DNA of 64,000 nucleotides. Origin: Clostridia bacterium (GTDB lineage: Bacteria > Bacillota > Clostridia > Oscillospirales > CAG-272). The translations under genes were made by a program, and so were the position numbers. Where the stretch lies: assembly GCA_017471825.1 (NCBI GenBank), contig JAFURQ010000021.1, positions 62,001 through 126,000 on the forward strand. Direction: 5' to 3'. This document shows positions 51,064 to 60,053 of this stretch, piece after piece. Numbering within the stretch: position 1 is the first letter of the stretch; every line of letters starts with the position of its first letter. A model generated the notes under the pieces. It was not told where the DNA came from and ran no database searches. It saw only the letters and a list, made by a program, of their open reading frames with translations.

Positions 51064-52341
51064 TTACGCCTTCCTTTCTTTTATTGCCTTCATTGCGCGC
51101 GCACCGATGTCGCGGCGGTAGAATGCGTTTTCAAAGCTGATTTTCTCTACTCTGCCGTAAGCCGAGGCGATTGCCCCCTCGAGAGTCGGCTCAACTGCGC
51201 TCACTCCGAGAACTCTGCCGCCCGCGGTGAGAAGCCGTGTGCCGTCGAGCCTGGCTCCTGCGACGAACACCGAGTCCGCGATATCCTCGGGGATAGTGAT
51301 TTCAAAGCCCGAGGCGTACCTTTCGGGGTAGCCGTCAGACGCCATAATTACGCAACAGGCGCTCTTATCGGAAAATTTAACTTCACACGCCCCCAGGGTT
51401 TCATCGGTTACAGCCTGCATAACGGTGAGAAGGTCGGATTCGAGAAGCGGAAGCACGACCTGAGTTTCGGGGTCACCGAAGCGGCAATTATATTCTATAA
51501 CCTTGGGGCCGTCGGGGGTGAGCATAAGACCGAAATAAAGACAGCCCTTGAAGGCTCTGCCCTCGGCGTTCATAGCGTTTACGGTGGGGAGAAATATCCT
51601 ATCCATACATTCGGCGGCTATGTCCGCGGTGTAATAGGGGTTGGGTGCAACGGTGCCCATTCCGCCCGTATTAAGACCCTCGTCGCCGTCGTGTGCGCGC
51701 TTGTGGTCCATAGAGGAAATCATAGGCTTAACACACTTGCCGTCGGTGAAGGCAAGGACCGAAACCTCGGGACCCGTGAGAAATTCCTCGACTACTATGC
51801 GGTTTCCGCTCGCGCCGAATTTTTTGTCCTGCATTATTGATTTCACCGCGTCCTCTGCCTCTTTGCGAGTCATCGCGATAACGACACCCTTGCCGAGTGC
51901 GAGACCGTCCGCCTTGATAACGGTGGGGATTTTACAGCCCTTTACGTATTCGAGCGCCGCCTCAGCCGAATCAAAGACCTCGTACTCCGCGGTGGGAATC
52001 GAGTATTTCTTCATAAGATTCTTGGAAAAGACCTTACTGCCCTCGATTATCGCGGCATTGGCACGGGGGCCGAAGCAGGGGATGCCGAGCTCCTCGAGCC
52101 TATCGACACAGCCGAGCACGAGGGGGTCGTCGGGAGCGACGACGGCGTAATCTATTCCGTTCGCTTTTGCAAATTCGCATATAGCGTCGATATCCTTCGC
52201 TCCTATCGGGACGAGGGTGGCATCACCTGCCATACCGCCGTTACCGGGAAGGGCGAAAATCTCGCTTACGCTTTTGTTTTCCTTAATTTTCTTTATGATG
52301 GCGTGCTCTCTGCCGCCACCGCCAACTACCATTACCTTCAT
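51064..52341 (-). CDS. purD: Phosphoribosylamine-glycine ligase
   Basis: 425 residues: ATP-grasp enzyme starting MKVMVVGGGGREHAIIKKIKEN, with DYAVVAPDDPLVLG, the ATP-grasp core IKADGLALGKGV, EEFLTGPEVSVLAF and EYNCRFGDPETQVVLP. Makes GAR from phosphoribosylamine, Gly and ATP. TGAGGTAAGC site. Confidence 0.97.
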   Translation of the reverse strand: MKVMVVGGGGREHAIIKKIKENKSVSEIFALPGNGGMAGDATLVPIGAKDIDAICEFAKANGIDYAVVAPDDPLVLGCVDRLEELGIPCFGPRANAAIIEGSKVFSKNLMKKYSIPTAEYEVFDSAEAALEYVKGCKIPTVIKADGLALGKGVVIAMTRKEAEDAVKSIMQDKKFGASGNRIVVEEFLTGPEVSVLAFTDGKCVKPMISSMDHKRAHDGDEGLNTGGMGTVAPNPYYTADIAAECMDRIFLPTVNAMNAEGRAFKGCLYFGLMLTPDGPKVIEYNCRFGDPETQVVLPLLESDLLTVMQAVTDETLGACEVKFSDKSACCVIMASDGYPERYASGFEITIPEDIADSVFVAGARLDGTRLLTAGGRVLGVSAVEPTLEGAIASAYGRVEKISFENAFYRRDIGARAMKAIKERKA

Positions 52342-52357
52342 CAGCTTACCTCAAATA

Positions 52358-53542
52358 TCAGTGGTGGAAAAGGCGCATACCCGTGAACGCCATTACGATG
52401 CCGTACTTATTGCACGCCTCGATTACGAGGTCGTCGCGGACGGAGCCGCCCGGCTCTGCTATATACGAAACGCCCGATCGCTTCGCGCGCTCTATATTGT
52501 CGCTGAAGGGGAAGAAGGCGTCGGAGCCTATCGAAACACCGCTTATGCCGTCAAGGTATTCGCGTGCCTCCTCTGCCGTGAGGGGTGAGGGCTGCTCGGT
52601 GAAGTACTTCTGCCATACACCGTCGGCGCACACGTCCTCCTCGTTTTTGTTGATGTATCCGTCTATGACGTTATCTCTGTCGGGACGGGAGAGGGTGGGA
52701 AGGAAGGGGAGATTCAGGACCTTCTCACACTGACGGAGGTGCCAGGTATCTGCCTTGGTGCCTGCAAGACGGGTGCAATGGATTCTCGACTGCTGACCTG
52801 CGCCAACGCCGATAGCCTGTCCCTGATATGCGTAGCATACCGAGTTCGACTGCGTGTATTTGAGGGTGATGAGCGCGATGATAAGGTCGCGTGCCGCCTC
52901 CTCTGTGAGCTCCTTATTCTCGGTTACGATATTCGAGAGAAGCTCTTTGTTTATCTCAAAATTATTTCTTCCCTGCTCGAAGGTCATGCCGAAAACGTCC
53001 TTATGCTCTATGGGTGCGGGGACGTAATCGGGGTCGATTTTAACGATATTGTAGTTGCCCTTCTTCTTGGTTTTGAGGATTTCGAGCGCCTCGTCGGTGT
53101 AGCCGGGGGCTATGATGCCGTCGGATATTTCGCGCTTGATTATGAGGGCGGTGGTTTTGTCACAGACGTCGGAGAGGGCTATCCAGTCGCCGAAGGAGGA
53201 CATACGGTCAGTGCCGCGCGCTCTCGCATAGGCGCAGGCGAGGGGCGAGTCATCGAGTCCCTCGATGTCGTCAACGAAGCAGGCGCGCTTCAGCGTGTCG
53301 GAGAGCTTAACGCCGACCGCGGCGGAGGTGGGGCTGACGTGCTTGAACGAGGTTGCCGAGGGGAGCCCTGTTGCCGCCTTCAGCTCCTTCACAAGCTGCC
53401 AGGAATTGAATGCGTCGAGGAAATTGATGTAGCCGGGTCTGCCCGAGAGGATTTCAATGGGAAGCTCCGAGCCGTCCGCCATAAAAATTTTCGAGGGCTT
53501 CTGGTTGGGGTTACAGCCGTATTTGAGTTCAAATTCTTTCAT
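52358..53542 (-). CDS. Stand-alone AICAR formyltransferase (PurH C-terminal type)
   Basis: 394 residues: LKYGCNPNQKPSKI start, LPSATSFKHVSPTSAAVG with the catalytic Lys-His, and NSVCYAYQGQAIGVGAGQQSRIHCTRLAG, all of the AICAR transformylase half of PurH. The N-terminal IMP cyclohydrolase domain of bifunctional PurH is absent; the next gene upstream supplies that step as PurO. Product is FAICAR. 16 bases before purD on the operon. Confidence 0.93.
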   Translation of the reverse strand: MKEFELKYGCNPNQKPSKIFMADGSELPIEILSGRPGYINFLDAFNSWQLVKELKAATGLPSATSFKHVSPTSAAVGVKLSDTLKRACFVDDIEGLDDSPLACAYARARGTDRMSSFGDWIALSDVCDKTTALIIKREISDGIIAPGYTDEALEILKTKKKGNYNIVKIDPDYVPAPIEHKDVFGMTFEQGRNNFEINKELLSNIVTENKELTEEAARDLIIALITLKYTQSNSVCYAYQGQAIGVGAGQQSRIHCTRLAGTKADTWHLRQCEKVLNLPFLPTLSRPDRDNVIDGYINKNEEDVCADGVWQKYFTEQPSPLTAEEAREYLDGISGVSIGSDAFFPFSDNIERAKRSGVSYIAEPGGSVRDDLVIEACNKYGIVMAFTGMRLFHH

Positions 53543-53555
53543 TTTCTTTCCGCCT

Positions 53556-54278
53556 TTACACGTTCTTATTTATAAGTCTTGCCTGCTCCTCGCCGCTCTC
53601 AAGGTTGACGTAGCGGACGTAGAGGGAGATTTTGTTGCTCTCATTGAGGCTCTGCCATATCGAGTCTGCAAATGCGTCGATATCCGAGGGGATAGCAACG
53701 CGCTCGGGCTCGCCCTGGAAGGTGGGAATGGGGTTGCCGTCGGTCACGTAGGTGTGAATAAAGTGACCGAGCCCTGCAAGCGCGGGGTACTCGAAGAAAT
53801 ATCTGTTGCAGGCGCTTCCCTCCGCGTCTATACTCTTGAGTATGCTCATTTCATAGGTGAACTCGCCCTTATCAAAGGTGAGGACACCGCTGATACGGGG
53901 GGTGAGGTTGGGTGCGTCGGGCTCAAACTCGCGTGTGCGGAGTGCGGCGCGGGAGTCCTCTCCCCTTGAGAGAAAATCGTATATGGTATCGGTCTGGTCG
54001 CCGTTGGTTACTATGAGGCGGTTGCCGATTTTTCTGATTGCGGAATAGATGATGAGCGAGGGGTCGGAAACCTTGGAATAGTCGTGAGGCTCGGTGTAAA
54101 TCTCACCGTCCCTTTCGGTAAACACGCGGTTGCGCGAGTTCTCGCTTCTGCCCATTATGAAGTACGCGATGACGGCGCATTTTCCGTCGGAGCTTTTGCC
54201 GATTACGATGCCGCGACCGGGGTATGTGTTAGCCGAGAGGAGCTCGGGAAGTGATGCAATATCATATATGTTAGCCAT
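53556..54278 (-). CDS. purO: IMP cyclohydrolase, archaeal PurO type
   Basis: 240 residues with the PurO pattern [53 protein letters not shown] and TNGDQTDTIYD, and a C-terminal PALAGLGHFIHTYV segment. PurO, first described in methanogens, closes FAICAR to IMP and is unrelated to PurH. The start at 54278 has AAAGGAAC; the gene overlaps purN by eight bases. The neighbouring stand-alone transformylase makes the substrate, which supports the call strongly. Confidence 0.9.
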   Translation of the reverse strand: MANIYDIASLPELLSANTYPGRGIVIGKSSDGKCAVIAYFIMGRSENSRNRVFTERDGEIYTEPHDYSKVSDPSLIIYSAIRKIGNRLIVTNGDQTDTIYDFLSRGEDSRAALRTREFEPDAPNLTPRISGVLTFDKGEFTYEMSILKSIDAEGSACNRYFFEYPALAGLGHFIHTYVTDGNPIPTFQGEPERVAIPSDIDAFADSIWQSLNESNKISLYVRYVNLESGEEQARLINKNV

Positions 54279-54900
54279 TTCTTTTGTTCCTTTCATTTAT
54301 TACCGTGCGGCAAACCTGCTCGCAGGAAAGGGGGAGAATTTTCCACTCTGCCTCCTCCATAATTCTTTTCTGAAGCACCTCGGGAGTATCACCGTCGCGC
54401 ACCTCTACCGCCTTTTGCATTATTATTTTTCCGCCGTCGGGAATCTCGTTGACGAAATGGACGGTGGCACCGCTGACCTTTACGCCGTAGGCGAGGGCCG
54501 CCTCGTGAACCCTGAGTCCGTAGAAGCCCGCACCGCAGAACGACGGTATAAGCGAGGGGTGAACGTTGATTATTCTGTCCTTATAGTGCGAGGTGAAGCG
54601 CTCGGAGAGAATGGACATAAAGCCTGCAAGGACTATGATGTCTATACCTGCCGAGTCGAGCGCGTCAATCATTTTCTCTTCGAAATCCTCGGCATCGCGG
54701 CACGCCTTTTTCTCGATAACGAGGGTGTCGATGCCTGCGCGGTGTGCGCGCTCTATGGCGTATGCGCCGGATTTATTGGATATAACGAGGGTGATTTTAC
54801 CGCTTTTGATTATGCCGGATATCTCGGCATCAATAAGAGCCTGCAGATTCGTTCCGCCGCCAGAGACGAGCACGGCGATTTTTGCAACGTCCGTCAGCAT
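54271..54900 (-). CDS. purN: Phosphoribosylglycinamide formyltransferase
   Basis: 209 residues: [19 protein letters not shown], the catalytic [15 protein letters not shown], and [28 protein letters not shown] with the catalytic Asp. Uses 10-formyl-THF to make FGAR. Overlaps purM by seven bases and purO by eight, so translation is probably coupled. Confidence 0.96.
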   Translation of the reverse strand: MLTDVAKIAVLVSGGGTNLQALIDAEISGIIKSGKITLVISNKSGAYAIERAHRAGIDTLVIEKKACRDAEDFEEKMIDALDSAGIDIIVLAGFMSILSERFTSHYKDRIINVHPSLIPSFCGAGFYGLRVHEAALAYGVKVSGATVHFVNEIPDGGKIIMQKAVEVRDGDTPEVLQKRIMEEAEWKILPLSCEQVCRTVINERNKRNG

Positions 54901-55934
54901 AGAACAACGCCCTCGTCGCTTTCGATAACCTCGCCGACGATGTACGCGTCCTCGCCGTTTGCGCGGAGAACCTCAAGTGCGCGCTCCGCATCCTCACGGG
55001 AGACGACGACACTCATACCGACACCCATATTATAGGTGTTGTACATATCGCGCTCGGGGATGTTACCCTCCTTGGCAATAAGCTCGAAGATGGGAAGAAC
55101 CTTTACGTCGGATTTTTTGATTTTTGCGCCGAGTCCCTTGGGGAAGCTGCGCGGAATATTCTCGTAGAAGCCGCCGCCCGTGATGTGAGAAACGCCCTTT
55201 ACCTTAACTGCCTCGAAGAGCGCGAGCATCGGCTTTACGTATATTTTGGTAGGAGTGAGAAGGGCTTCGCCGAGGCTCTTGCCGCCGAGCTCCGCACGGG
55301 GAGCCTTGAGGTCTGCGTTTTCGATGTCGAACACCTTACGCACGAGGGAGAAGCCGTTTGAGTGAACGCCGCTTGAGGGGAGCGCGATTATAACGTCGCC
55401 CGCCTTCATTGAATTTTTGTCAAGAACCTTTGATTTGTCAACCACGCCGACCGAGAAGCCCGCGAGGTCGTATTCGTCGATGGGATAGAAGCCGGGCATT
55501 TCCGCGGTTTCTCCGCCGATGAGAGCGGCGCCGGACTGAACACAGCCCTCGGCAACGCCTGCCACTATCTCGGCAATCTTCTCCGGAACGTTCTTGCCGC
55601 AGGCAATATAATCAAGGAAGAAAAGGGGCTTTGCGCCGACGCAGATGATGTCGTTTACGCACATAGCAACGCAGTCGATACCTACGGTATCGTGCTTGTC
55701 CATAAGGAAGGCAAGCTTGAGCTTTGTGCCAACGCCGTCGGTGCCGCTTACAAGCACGGGGCGCTCAATACCCGTGAGGTCAAGCTCGAAAAGGCCGCCA
55801 AAGCCGCCGATGTCGGTGTCCGCACCTGCTGTAACCGTTCTTGCGATGTGAGCCTTCATAAGCTCGACCGCCTTATAGCCCGCGGTAATATCTACGCCCG
55901 CAGCCGCATAGCTTTCTGATCTGGAGTTCTTCAC
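54894..55934 (-). CDS. purM: Phosphoribosylformylglycinamidine cyclo-ligase
   Basis: 346 residues: [50 protein letters not shown], and [15 protein letters not shown]. Makes AIR from FGAM. Start codon is GTG at 55934 ([15 protein letters not shown]), with only a GTGAGA-like site before it. Confidence 0.96.
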   Translation of the reverse strand: MKNSRSESYAAAGVDITAGYKAVELMKAHIARTVTAGADTDIGGFGGLFELDLTGIERPVLVSGTDGVGTKLKLAFLMDKHDTVGIDCVAMCVNDIICVGAKPLFFLDYIACGKNVPEKIAEIVAGVAEGCVQSGAALIGGETAEMPGFYPIDEYDLAGFSVGVVDKSKVLDKNSMKAGDVIIALPSSGVHSNGFSLVRKVFDIENADLKAPRAELGGKSLGEALLTPTKIYVKPMLALFEAVKVKGVSHITGGGFYENIPRSFPKGLGAKIKKSDVKVLPIFELIAKEGNIPERDMYNTYNMGVGMSVVVSREDAERALEVLRANGEDAYIVGEVIESDEGVVLC

Positions 55935-55954
55935 TGTTCTGTTCTCACTTTCTG

Positions 55955-57370
55955 TCAGTTATTTTTATTCTCTGAAATTTTTGAATCGAATTTGGATTTG
56001 AGGCACACGGGCTTTTCGGTGGGATATTCACCCGAGAAGCAGGCGGTGCAATAGCCGCCGCAGGTGCCGCCCTCACCGAGCTTATACACGTCCTCGAGGG
56101 GAAGGTAGCCGAGCGAATCGGCTCCGACTATGCGCGTTATTTCCTCTACGGTATGGTTGTTTGCTATCAGGGCGTCCTTTGAATCTATGTCGGTGCCGTA
56201 GTAGCAGGGGTTGAGGAAGGGGGGCGCGGAGGAGCGGAGATGTACCTCTGTCGCACCCGCGGAGCGAAGCAGGCGGACTATTCTCGCGCAGGTGGTGCCG
56301 CGGACTATCGAGTCGTCGACGAGCACTACCCTCTTGCCCTTGACGGTTGAGGAGAGGGGGTTGAGCTTTATTCTTACCATATCCTCTCTCGCGCTCTGAC
56401 CGGGGGCGATGAAGGTTCTGCCTATGTACTTGTTCTTTATAAGACCTATGCCGTAGGGGATTCCCGATTCCTGCGCGTAGCCGATTGCCGCATCGAGTCC
56501 CGAATCGGGCACGCCGACTACGACGTCGGCATCTACGGGGTGCGCTTTCGCAAGGAAGGCGCCTGCGCGGCGGCGCGCGTCGTGAACCGAGCAACCCGAG
56601 ATAACCGAGTCGGGACGTGCGGTATAGACGTACTCGAATACGCAAAGCGCCTCGGGGCTTTTGCCGCAGTGCTCCTTTATGGATTTAATGCCCTCGTCAA
56701 CCGAGAAGACGACTATCTCGCCCGGCTCAATCTCTCTTACAAAGGTGGCGCCGACGGAATCGAGCGCACAGCTCTCGGTGGCGACGACGTACTGTCCGTT
56801 TTCGCGCTTGCCGTAGCAGAGGGGGTGCAGGCCGTTTTGGTCCCTTGCCGCTATAATCTTCTGCGGCGACATAAGGAGCAGGCAGTAGCCGCCCTTCAGC
56901 CTTGTCATTGCCTTGGCGACCGCCTCCTCTATTGATGCGGAGCTTATGCGCTCCTTGGTGACGACGTAGGAGATAACCTCTGCGTCGGAGGTGGTGTGGA
57001 AAATCATACCCTGGAGCTCAAGCTCGTGACGGAGCTCCTGCGCGTTTACGAGCGCGCCGTCTGTGGCTATCGCGAGCCTGCCCTTGATATGATTTACGAC
57101 TATCGGCTCGGCGTTTGCCTTATCCTTTGTGGAGAGGGTGCCGTAGCGCGAATGGCCTATTGCCATATTTCCGTAGCCGAGATTTTCAAGCGACTGACGG
57201 GAGAATACGTCGTTTACAAGTCCGGAGCTCTTATGCGTGGTGAAGATACCGTCGTCGTTCACGACGATTCCCGCGCTCTCCTGTCCTCTGTGCTGGAGGG
57301 CGTAGAGTCCGTAGTAGACGCTTTGTGCGACGTTGGTTTTTTCCTCGCCTATGATTGCAAAAATTCCCAT
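55955..57370 (-). CDS. purF: Amidophosphoribosyltransferase PurF with a degenerate glutaminase site
   Basis: 471 residues, Bacillus-type PurF overall. The PRPP loop [15 protein letters not shown] and the Fe-S cluster Cys residues ([15 protein letters not shown] and [12 protein letters not shown]) are kept. The N-terminal Ntn-glutaminase is altered: it starts [10 protein letters not shown], where the family has Cys directly before Gly-Ile/Val-Phe, so the nucleophile is missing; and the HNGN oxyanion motif reads TDGA (residues 103-106). The frame upstream of the ATG has a stop three codons away (TAA-AAC-TAT-ATG), so no Cys can be recovered. HRGQESAGI and GHSRYGT remain. It may use free ammonia. 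GGAGG site, 13 bases. Confidence 0.9.
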   Translation of the reverse strand: MGIFAIIGEEKTNVAQSVYYGLYALQHRGQESAGIVVNDDGIFTTHKSSGLVNDVFSRQSLENLGYGNMAIGHSRYGTLSTKDKANAEPIVVNHIKGRLAIATDGALVNAQELRHELELQGMIFHTTSDAEVISYVVTKERISSASIEEAVAKAMTRLKGGYCLLLMSPQKIIAARDQNGLHPLCYGKRENGQYVVATESCALDSVGATFVREIEPGEIVVFSVDEGIKSIKEHCGKSPEALCVFEYVYTARPDSVISGCSVHDARRRAGAFLAKAHPVDADVVVGVPDSGLDAAIGYAQESGIPYGIGLIKNKYIGRTFIAPGQSAREDMVRIKLNPLSSTVKGKRVVLVDDSIVRGTTCARIVRLLRSAGATEVHLRSSAPPFLNPCYYGTDIDSKDALIANNHTVEEITRIVGADSLGYLPLEDVYKLGEGGTCGGYCTACFSGEYPTEKPVCLKSKFDSKISENKNN

Positions 57371-57395
57371 ATAGTTTTATTTTCCTCCGCTTAGG

Positions 57396-57890
57396 TTATA
57401 CGTTGTATTTTGCTTCTACTGCCGCGTTTTTAGCGAGGACGGCTTCCTTCGCCGCCGCTCGTGCCGCCTTTATACGCTCGGTGAGCTCGGGGTCTGCAAG
57501 GGCGAGTATCTCGGCGGCGAGATGTGCGGCGTTTGCCGCGCCGTCGATTGCAACGGTGGCAACGGGAATGCCCGAGGGCATCTGTACCGTGGACCAGAGC
57601 GCATCAGCTCCGCCCGTATTTTTGGAGGAGATCGGGATACCTATAACGGGTAGGTGGGTGTTTGCCGCAACGGCACCTGCAAGGTGTGCCGCCATTCCTG
57701 CGGCGGCTATGATAACGCCGAAGCCGCGCTCTGCCGCAGAGGATACGAACGCCGCCGCCTCCGCAGGTGTTCTGTGTGCGGAATAGACGTGCACCTCAAA
57801 GGGAATACCGTAGTCCCTCAAAACGTTAATGCCCTTCTCTACTATCGGAAGGTCGCTGTCACTGCCCATAATAACGGCAACTTTTTTCAT
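57396..57890 (-). CDS. purE: N5-carboxyaminoimidazole ribonucleotide mutase
   Basis: 164 residues: [31 protein letters not shown] with the catalytic His, [15 protein letters not shown] and the [14 protein letters not shown] end. Class I mutase by its length. Whether a PurK partner exists is not visible here. AGGAGGA site. First gene of the operon, under the ZTP riboswitch. Confidence 0.96.
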   Translation of the reverse strand: MKKVAVIMGSDSDLPIVEKGINVLRDYGIPFEVHVYSAHRTPAEAAAFVSSAAERGFGVIIAAAGMAAHLAGAVAANTHLPVIGIPISSKNTGGADALWSTVQMPSGIPVATVAIDGAANAAHLAAEILALADPELTERIKAARAAAKEAVLAKNAAVEAKYNV

Positions 57891-57947
57891 ATATATTCCT
57901 CCTGAAATTAATAACTGCCTGATTAGCTTTTATCGCTTTTGTGACGG

Positions 57948-57996
57948 GAAATAAAAAACGGCAGTCTTACCCTCGCTTGTGAGGTAAGAGCTGCCC
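57948..57996 (-). terminator. Riboswitch-controlled terminator before purE
   Basis: GCAGCTCTTACCTC (57981-57994 complement) pairs with GAGGGTAAGACTGC (57961-57974) and is followed on the minus strand by GTTTTTTATT. Its 5' arm overlaps the conserved 3' end of the ZTP aptamer, so ligand binding and termination are mutually exclusive. Confidence 0.88.
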
Positions 57997-58080
57997 AGAC
58001 GGTCGGCGTATTAAGTTTTTGCTCCCACGCGGTCACCCGCAGCATCGGCAAGCGCCAACGCTTTTCCGTCAGTTACAAAA
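57990..58080 (-). promoter_or_regulatory. ZTP (pfl) riboswitch aptamer
   Basis: Read on the minus strand: GTAACTGACGG near the 5' end, CGCGTGGGAGC in the middle and CCGTCTGGGCA at the 3' end. These match the class elements (GUGACUGGCGG-like, GGGGAGC, CCGCCUGGGCA), and the GACGG/CCGTC pseudoknot pairs exactly. ZTP riboswitches sense the AICAR derivative ZTP/ZMP when 10-formyl-THF is low, turning on purine and folate genes. Confidence 0.88.
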
Positions 58081-58097
58081 ACCCACATCACGCGTAT

Positions 58098-58126
58098 ATT
58101 TTATCATAGGAAAATTAAAAAGTCAA
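58098..58126 (-). promoter_or_regulatory. Promoter of the purine operon
   Basis: Minus-strand TTGACT (58121-58126), 17 bases, TAAAAT (58098-58103), just before the riboswitch. Confidence 0.82.
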
Positions 58127-58245
58127 TACAGATTCCGTGCGCGCTCGCGAGAAAAATCGACAACTTTTTAGGCTTGTTTTGTTGTTTTTTCACAAAAGCG
58201 CACCATAGATGTCACGTCAATCAAAAGAGAAAATGTAAATTTTTA

Positions 58246-58276
58246 TTGACATTTTAGCAAGGATTTTTGTTAAAAT
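58246..58276 (+). promoter_or_regulatory. Candidate distal purC promoter
   Basis: TTGACA (58246-58251), 19 bases, TAAAAT (58271-58276). The spacer is two bases longer than ideal. Confidence 0.5.
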
Positions 58277-58279
58277 CTT

Positions 58280-58445
58280 TACACGGGTGGGTACTAAATC
58301 GAATTTTTGGTGCCGAAAGGCTTACTTCGCCGCCTTGTGACGTGCCAGTGGATTTGCGGCGGTGTATGCGGCAAAATAAATAATTTTTCCGCTTTGTCGG
58401 GGGCGGTTTTCGGCATTTTTAAAGAAAATGGATTTTTTTACAAAA
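58280..58445 (+). promoter_or_regulatory. Structured purC leader, unidentified
   Basis: No gene is seen here. A GNRA-capped hairpin GCC-GAAA-GGC (58312-58321), a stem CGCCGC/GCGGCG (58328-58333, 58356-58361) and a CCGC/GCGG pair followed by TTTT (near 58390-58414) lie between two candidate promoters. No recognised riboswitch consensus. Confidence 0.4.
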
Positions 58446-58450
58446 AAGTA

Positions 58451-58479
58451 TATACAAACCGAAAAAAATGTGCTAAAAT
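58451..58479 (+). promoter_or_regulatory. Candidate proximal purC promoter
   Basis: TATACA (58451-58456), 17 bases, TAAAAT (58474-58479), 57 bases before the purC start. Confidence 0.5.
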
Positions 58480-58501
58480 AATTTCGTAATTCAGCGGAGC
58501 A

Positions 58502-58532
58502 CGCGCGGTCGCCACAGGCGACAGAATGGAGA
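58502..58532 (+). promoter_or_regulatory. Hairpin-RBS leader element (copy 2, purC)
   Basis: CGCGCGGTCGCCA, loop CA, GGCGACAGAATGGAGA; stem GTCGCC/GGCGAC directly before the purC binding site. The flanks are base-for-base those of the nagB copy (15215-15246), with only the loop differing. Confidence 0.55.
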
Positions 58533-58536
58533 ATAT

Positions 58537-59226
58537 ATGAAAAAGATTTACACAGGAAAAACCAAGGACGTTTACTCACTTGATAATGGCAACGTAATGC
58601 TGAAATTCAAGGACGACTGCACCGGCAAGGACGGCGTTTTTGATCCGGGTGAAAACACTGTCGGACTCACCATTGAGGGTATCGGCAGAGCAAATCTCGA
58701 AACCTCTATTCACTATTTTGAGCTTCTCAAGGAAGCGGGCATCAAGACCCACTACGTAAGCGCGGATATCGAAAACGCTACGATGGAGGTTCTCCCCGGC
58801 AAGGTATTCGGCCACGGACTTGAGGTTATCTGCCGTCTTGTTGCAACGGGCAGCTTCATCCGCAGATACGGCGAGTACATAGCTGACGGCACTCCCCTTG
58901 TTGGCGGATACGTTGAATGCACCTTCAAAAACGATGAGAAGGGCGACCCGCTCGTTACCTCAGAGGGACTTGCGGCTCTCGGCGTTATGTCCGAGGAGAT
59001 GTTCAAGTCTATGAAGGCACAGACCCTCGCTATCACGAAAATTGTTGCCGACGACCTCAAGAGCATCGGTCTTGACCTTTGGGATATCAAATTTGAGTTC
59101 GGCTACAATGGCGACGAGGTTATCCTTATCGACGAGATTGCCTCCGGCAATATGAGAGTATATAAGGACGGAAAAATCGTCGATCCCGTTGAGCTTACCA
59201 AGCTTATTCTCGCTCCGAGAGCGTAA
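58537..59226 (+). CDS. purC: SAICAR synthetase
   Basis: 229 residues: [29 protein letters not shown] at the start, [45 protein letters not shown], and [26 protein letters not shown]. Joins Asp to CAIR. Divergent from the rest of the pur operon; has its own leader. Start by GGAG site at 8 bases. Confidence 0.96.
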   Translation: MKKIYTGKTKDVYSLDNGNVMLKFKDDCTGKDGVFDPGENTVGLTIEGIGRANLETSIHYFELLKEAGIKTHYVSADIENATMEVLPGKVFGHGLEVICRLVATGSFIRRYGEYIADGTPLVGGYVECTFKNDEKGDPLVTSEGLAALGVMSEEMFKSMKAQTLAITKIVADDLKSIGLDLWDIKFEFGYNGDEVILIDEIASGNMRVYKDGKIVDPVELTKLILAPRA

Positions 59227-59257
59227 TTTTTATCCTTTATTTTAATGAATTGCCACC

Positions 59258-59307
59258 GGGCAGCCCGAGCACTCCGTTAGGTCATTGAAGGAGTGCCAAG
59301 GTTGCCC
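59258..59307 (+). promoter_or_regulatory. Imperfect stem-loop before the PnuC-like gene
   Basis: GGGCA/TGCCC (59258-59262, 59303-59307) and GCACTCC/GGAGTGC (59269-59275, 59290-59296) flank a symmetric internal loop of six bases on each side, with a 14-base apical loop. There is no T-run, so it is not a plain terminator. Confidence 0.5.
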
Positions 59308-59331
59308 ATTGCTTTTATACGGAGAATTTGT

Positions 59332-60018
59332 ATGAAAAAATTGAAGAATCCCTTCGCCAGGCTGACGGTATTTGAATGGGTGCTGTGGGCGGTTTCCTTC
59401 GCTGTGGTCCTCGCCTCAATGCTCCTCACGCCGAGTGTTAATATTTTCGCGCTTTTAGCATCGCTCGTCGGCGTTACGGCGCTGATATTCGTCGCCAAGG
59501 GGATGGTTTTCGGGCAGGTGCTGACTGTTGCGTTTGCCGCGCTTTACGGTGTGGCGTCGTTCGGCGAGGCACTGTACGGCGAGATGATAACCTACCTCGG
59601 TATGTCCGCGCCTGCGGCGATAGCGGCTATAGTCGCGTGGATTGAAAACCCCTACGGAAGCGGTGACGAGGTTAAAGTGAGAAGGCTCACCGCACGCGAT
59701 ATTATCGCCGTTCTCGCGCTCACTGCCGCGGTCACCGCCGCGTTCTATTTTATCCTGCGCGCGCTCGGCACCTCACAGCTCATTGTCAGCACGGTTTCTG
59801 TCGCTACGAGCTTTCTGCCCTCGGCGCTCGTCTTTCTGCGCTCACCCTACTATGCCCTCGGCTACACGGCGAACGATATTGTGCTCATCGTTATGTGGAG
59901 CATTGCGGCGGCGAATGACATTTCCCTTCTGCCGATGGTCTTTTGCTTCGTTATGTTCCTCATAAACGACCTCTACGGCTTTATCAGCTGGCGGAGAATG
60001 GAAAAAAGGCAAGGATAA
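59332..60018 (+). CDS. PnuC-like nucleoside/vitamin transporter
   Basis: 228 residues with seven or eight membrane helices and the PnuC pattern: FEWVLWAVSFAVVL, SFGEALYGEMITYLGMSAPAAIAAIVAWIENPY, and a C-terminal TANDIVLIVMWSIAAANDISLLPMVFCFVMFLINDLYGFISWRRM. PnuC relatives carry nicotinamide riboside, thiamine (PnuT) or riboflavin (PnuX); the substrate is not clear from sequence. ATG at 59332 with GGAG. Behind purC and a stem-loop leader. Confidence 0.85.
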   Translation: MKKLKNPFARLTVFEWVLWAVSFAVVLASMLLTPSVNIFALLASLVGVTALIFVAKGMVFGQVLTVAFAALYGVASFGEALYGEMITYLGMSAPAAIAAIVAWIENPYGSGDEVKVRRLTARDIIAVLALTAAVTAAFYFILRALGTSQLIVSTVSVATSFLPSALVFLRSPYYALGYTANDIVLIVMWSIAAANDISLLPMVFCFVMFLINDLYGFISWRRMEKRQG

Positions 60019-60048
60019 AACGCACCGAAAAATCGGTGCGTTTTTTGT
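60017..60048. terminator. Bidirectional terminator
   Basis: CGCACCGA (60021-60028), AAAA, TCGGTGCG (60033-60040) with a T-run; between convergent genes. Same stem as the terminator at 63401-63431. Confidence 0.92.
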
Positions 60049-60053
60049 ATAAA

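Noticed and set aside
58307..58489. Possible 60-residue protein in the purC leader
   Set aside because: No good binding site, Cys/Lys-rich low-complexity content, and it lies across a candidate promoter and hairpins.
59258..59307. purC terminator, or NAD/TPP riboswitch of the PnuC-like gene
   Set aside because: There is no T-run after the stem, and the conserved elements of those riboswitches are not present.
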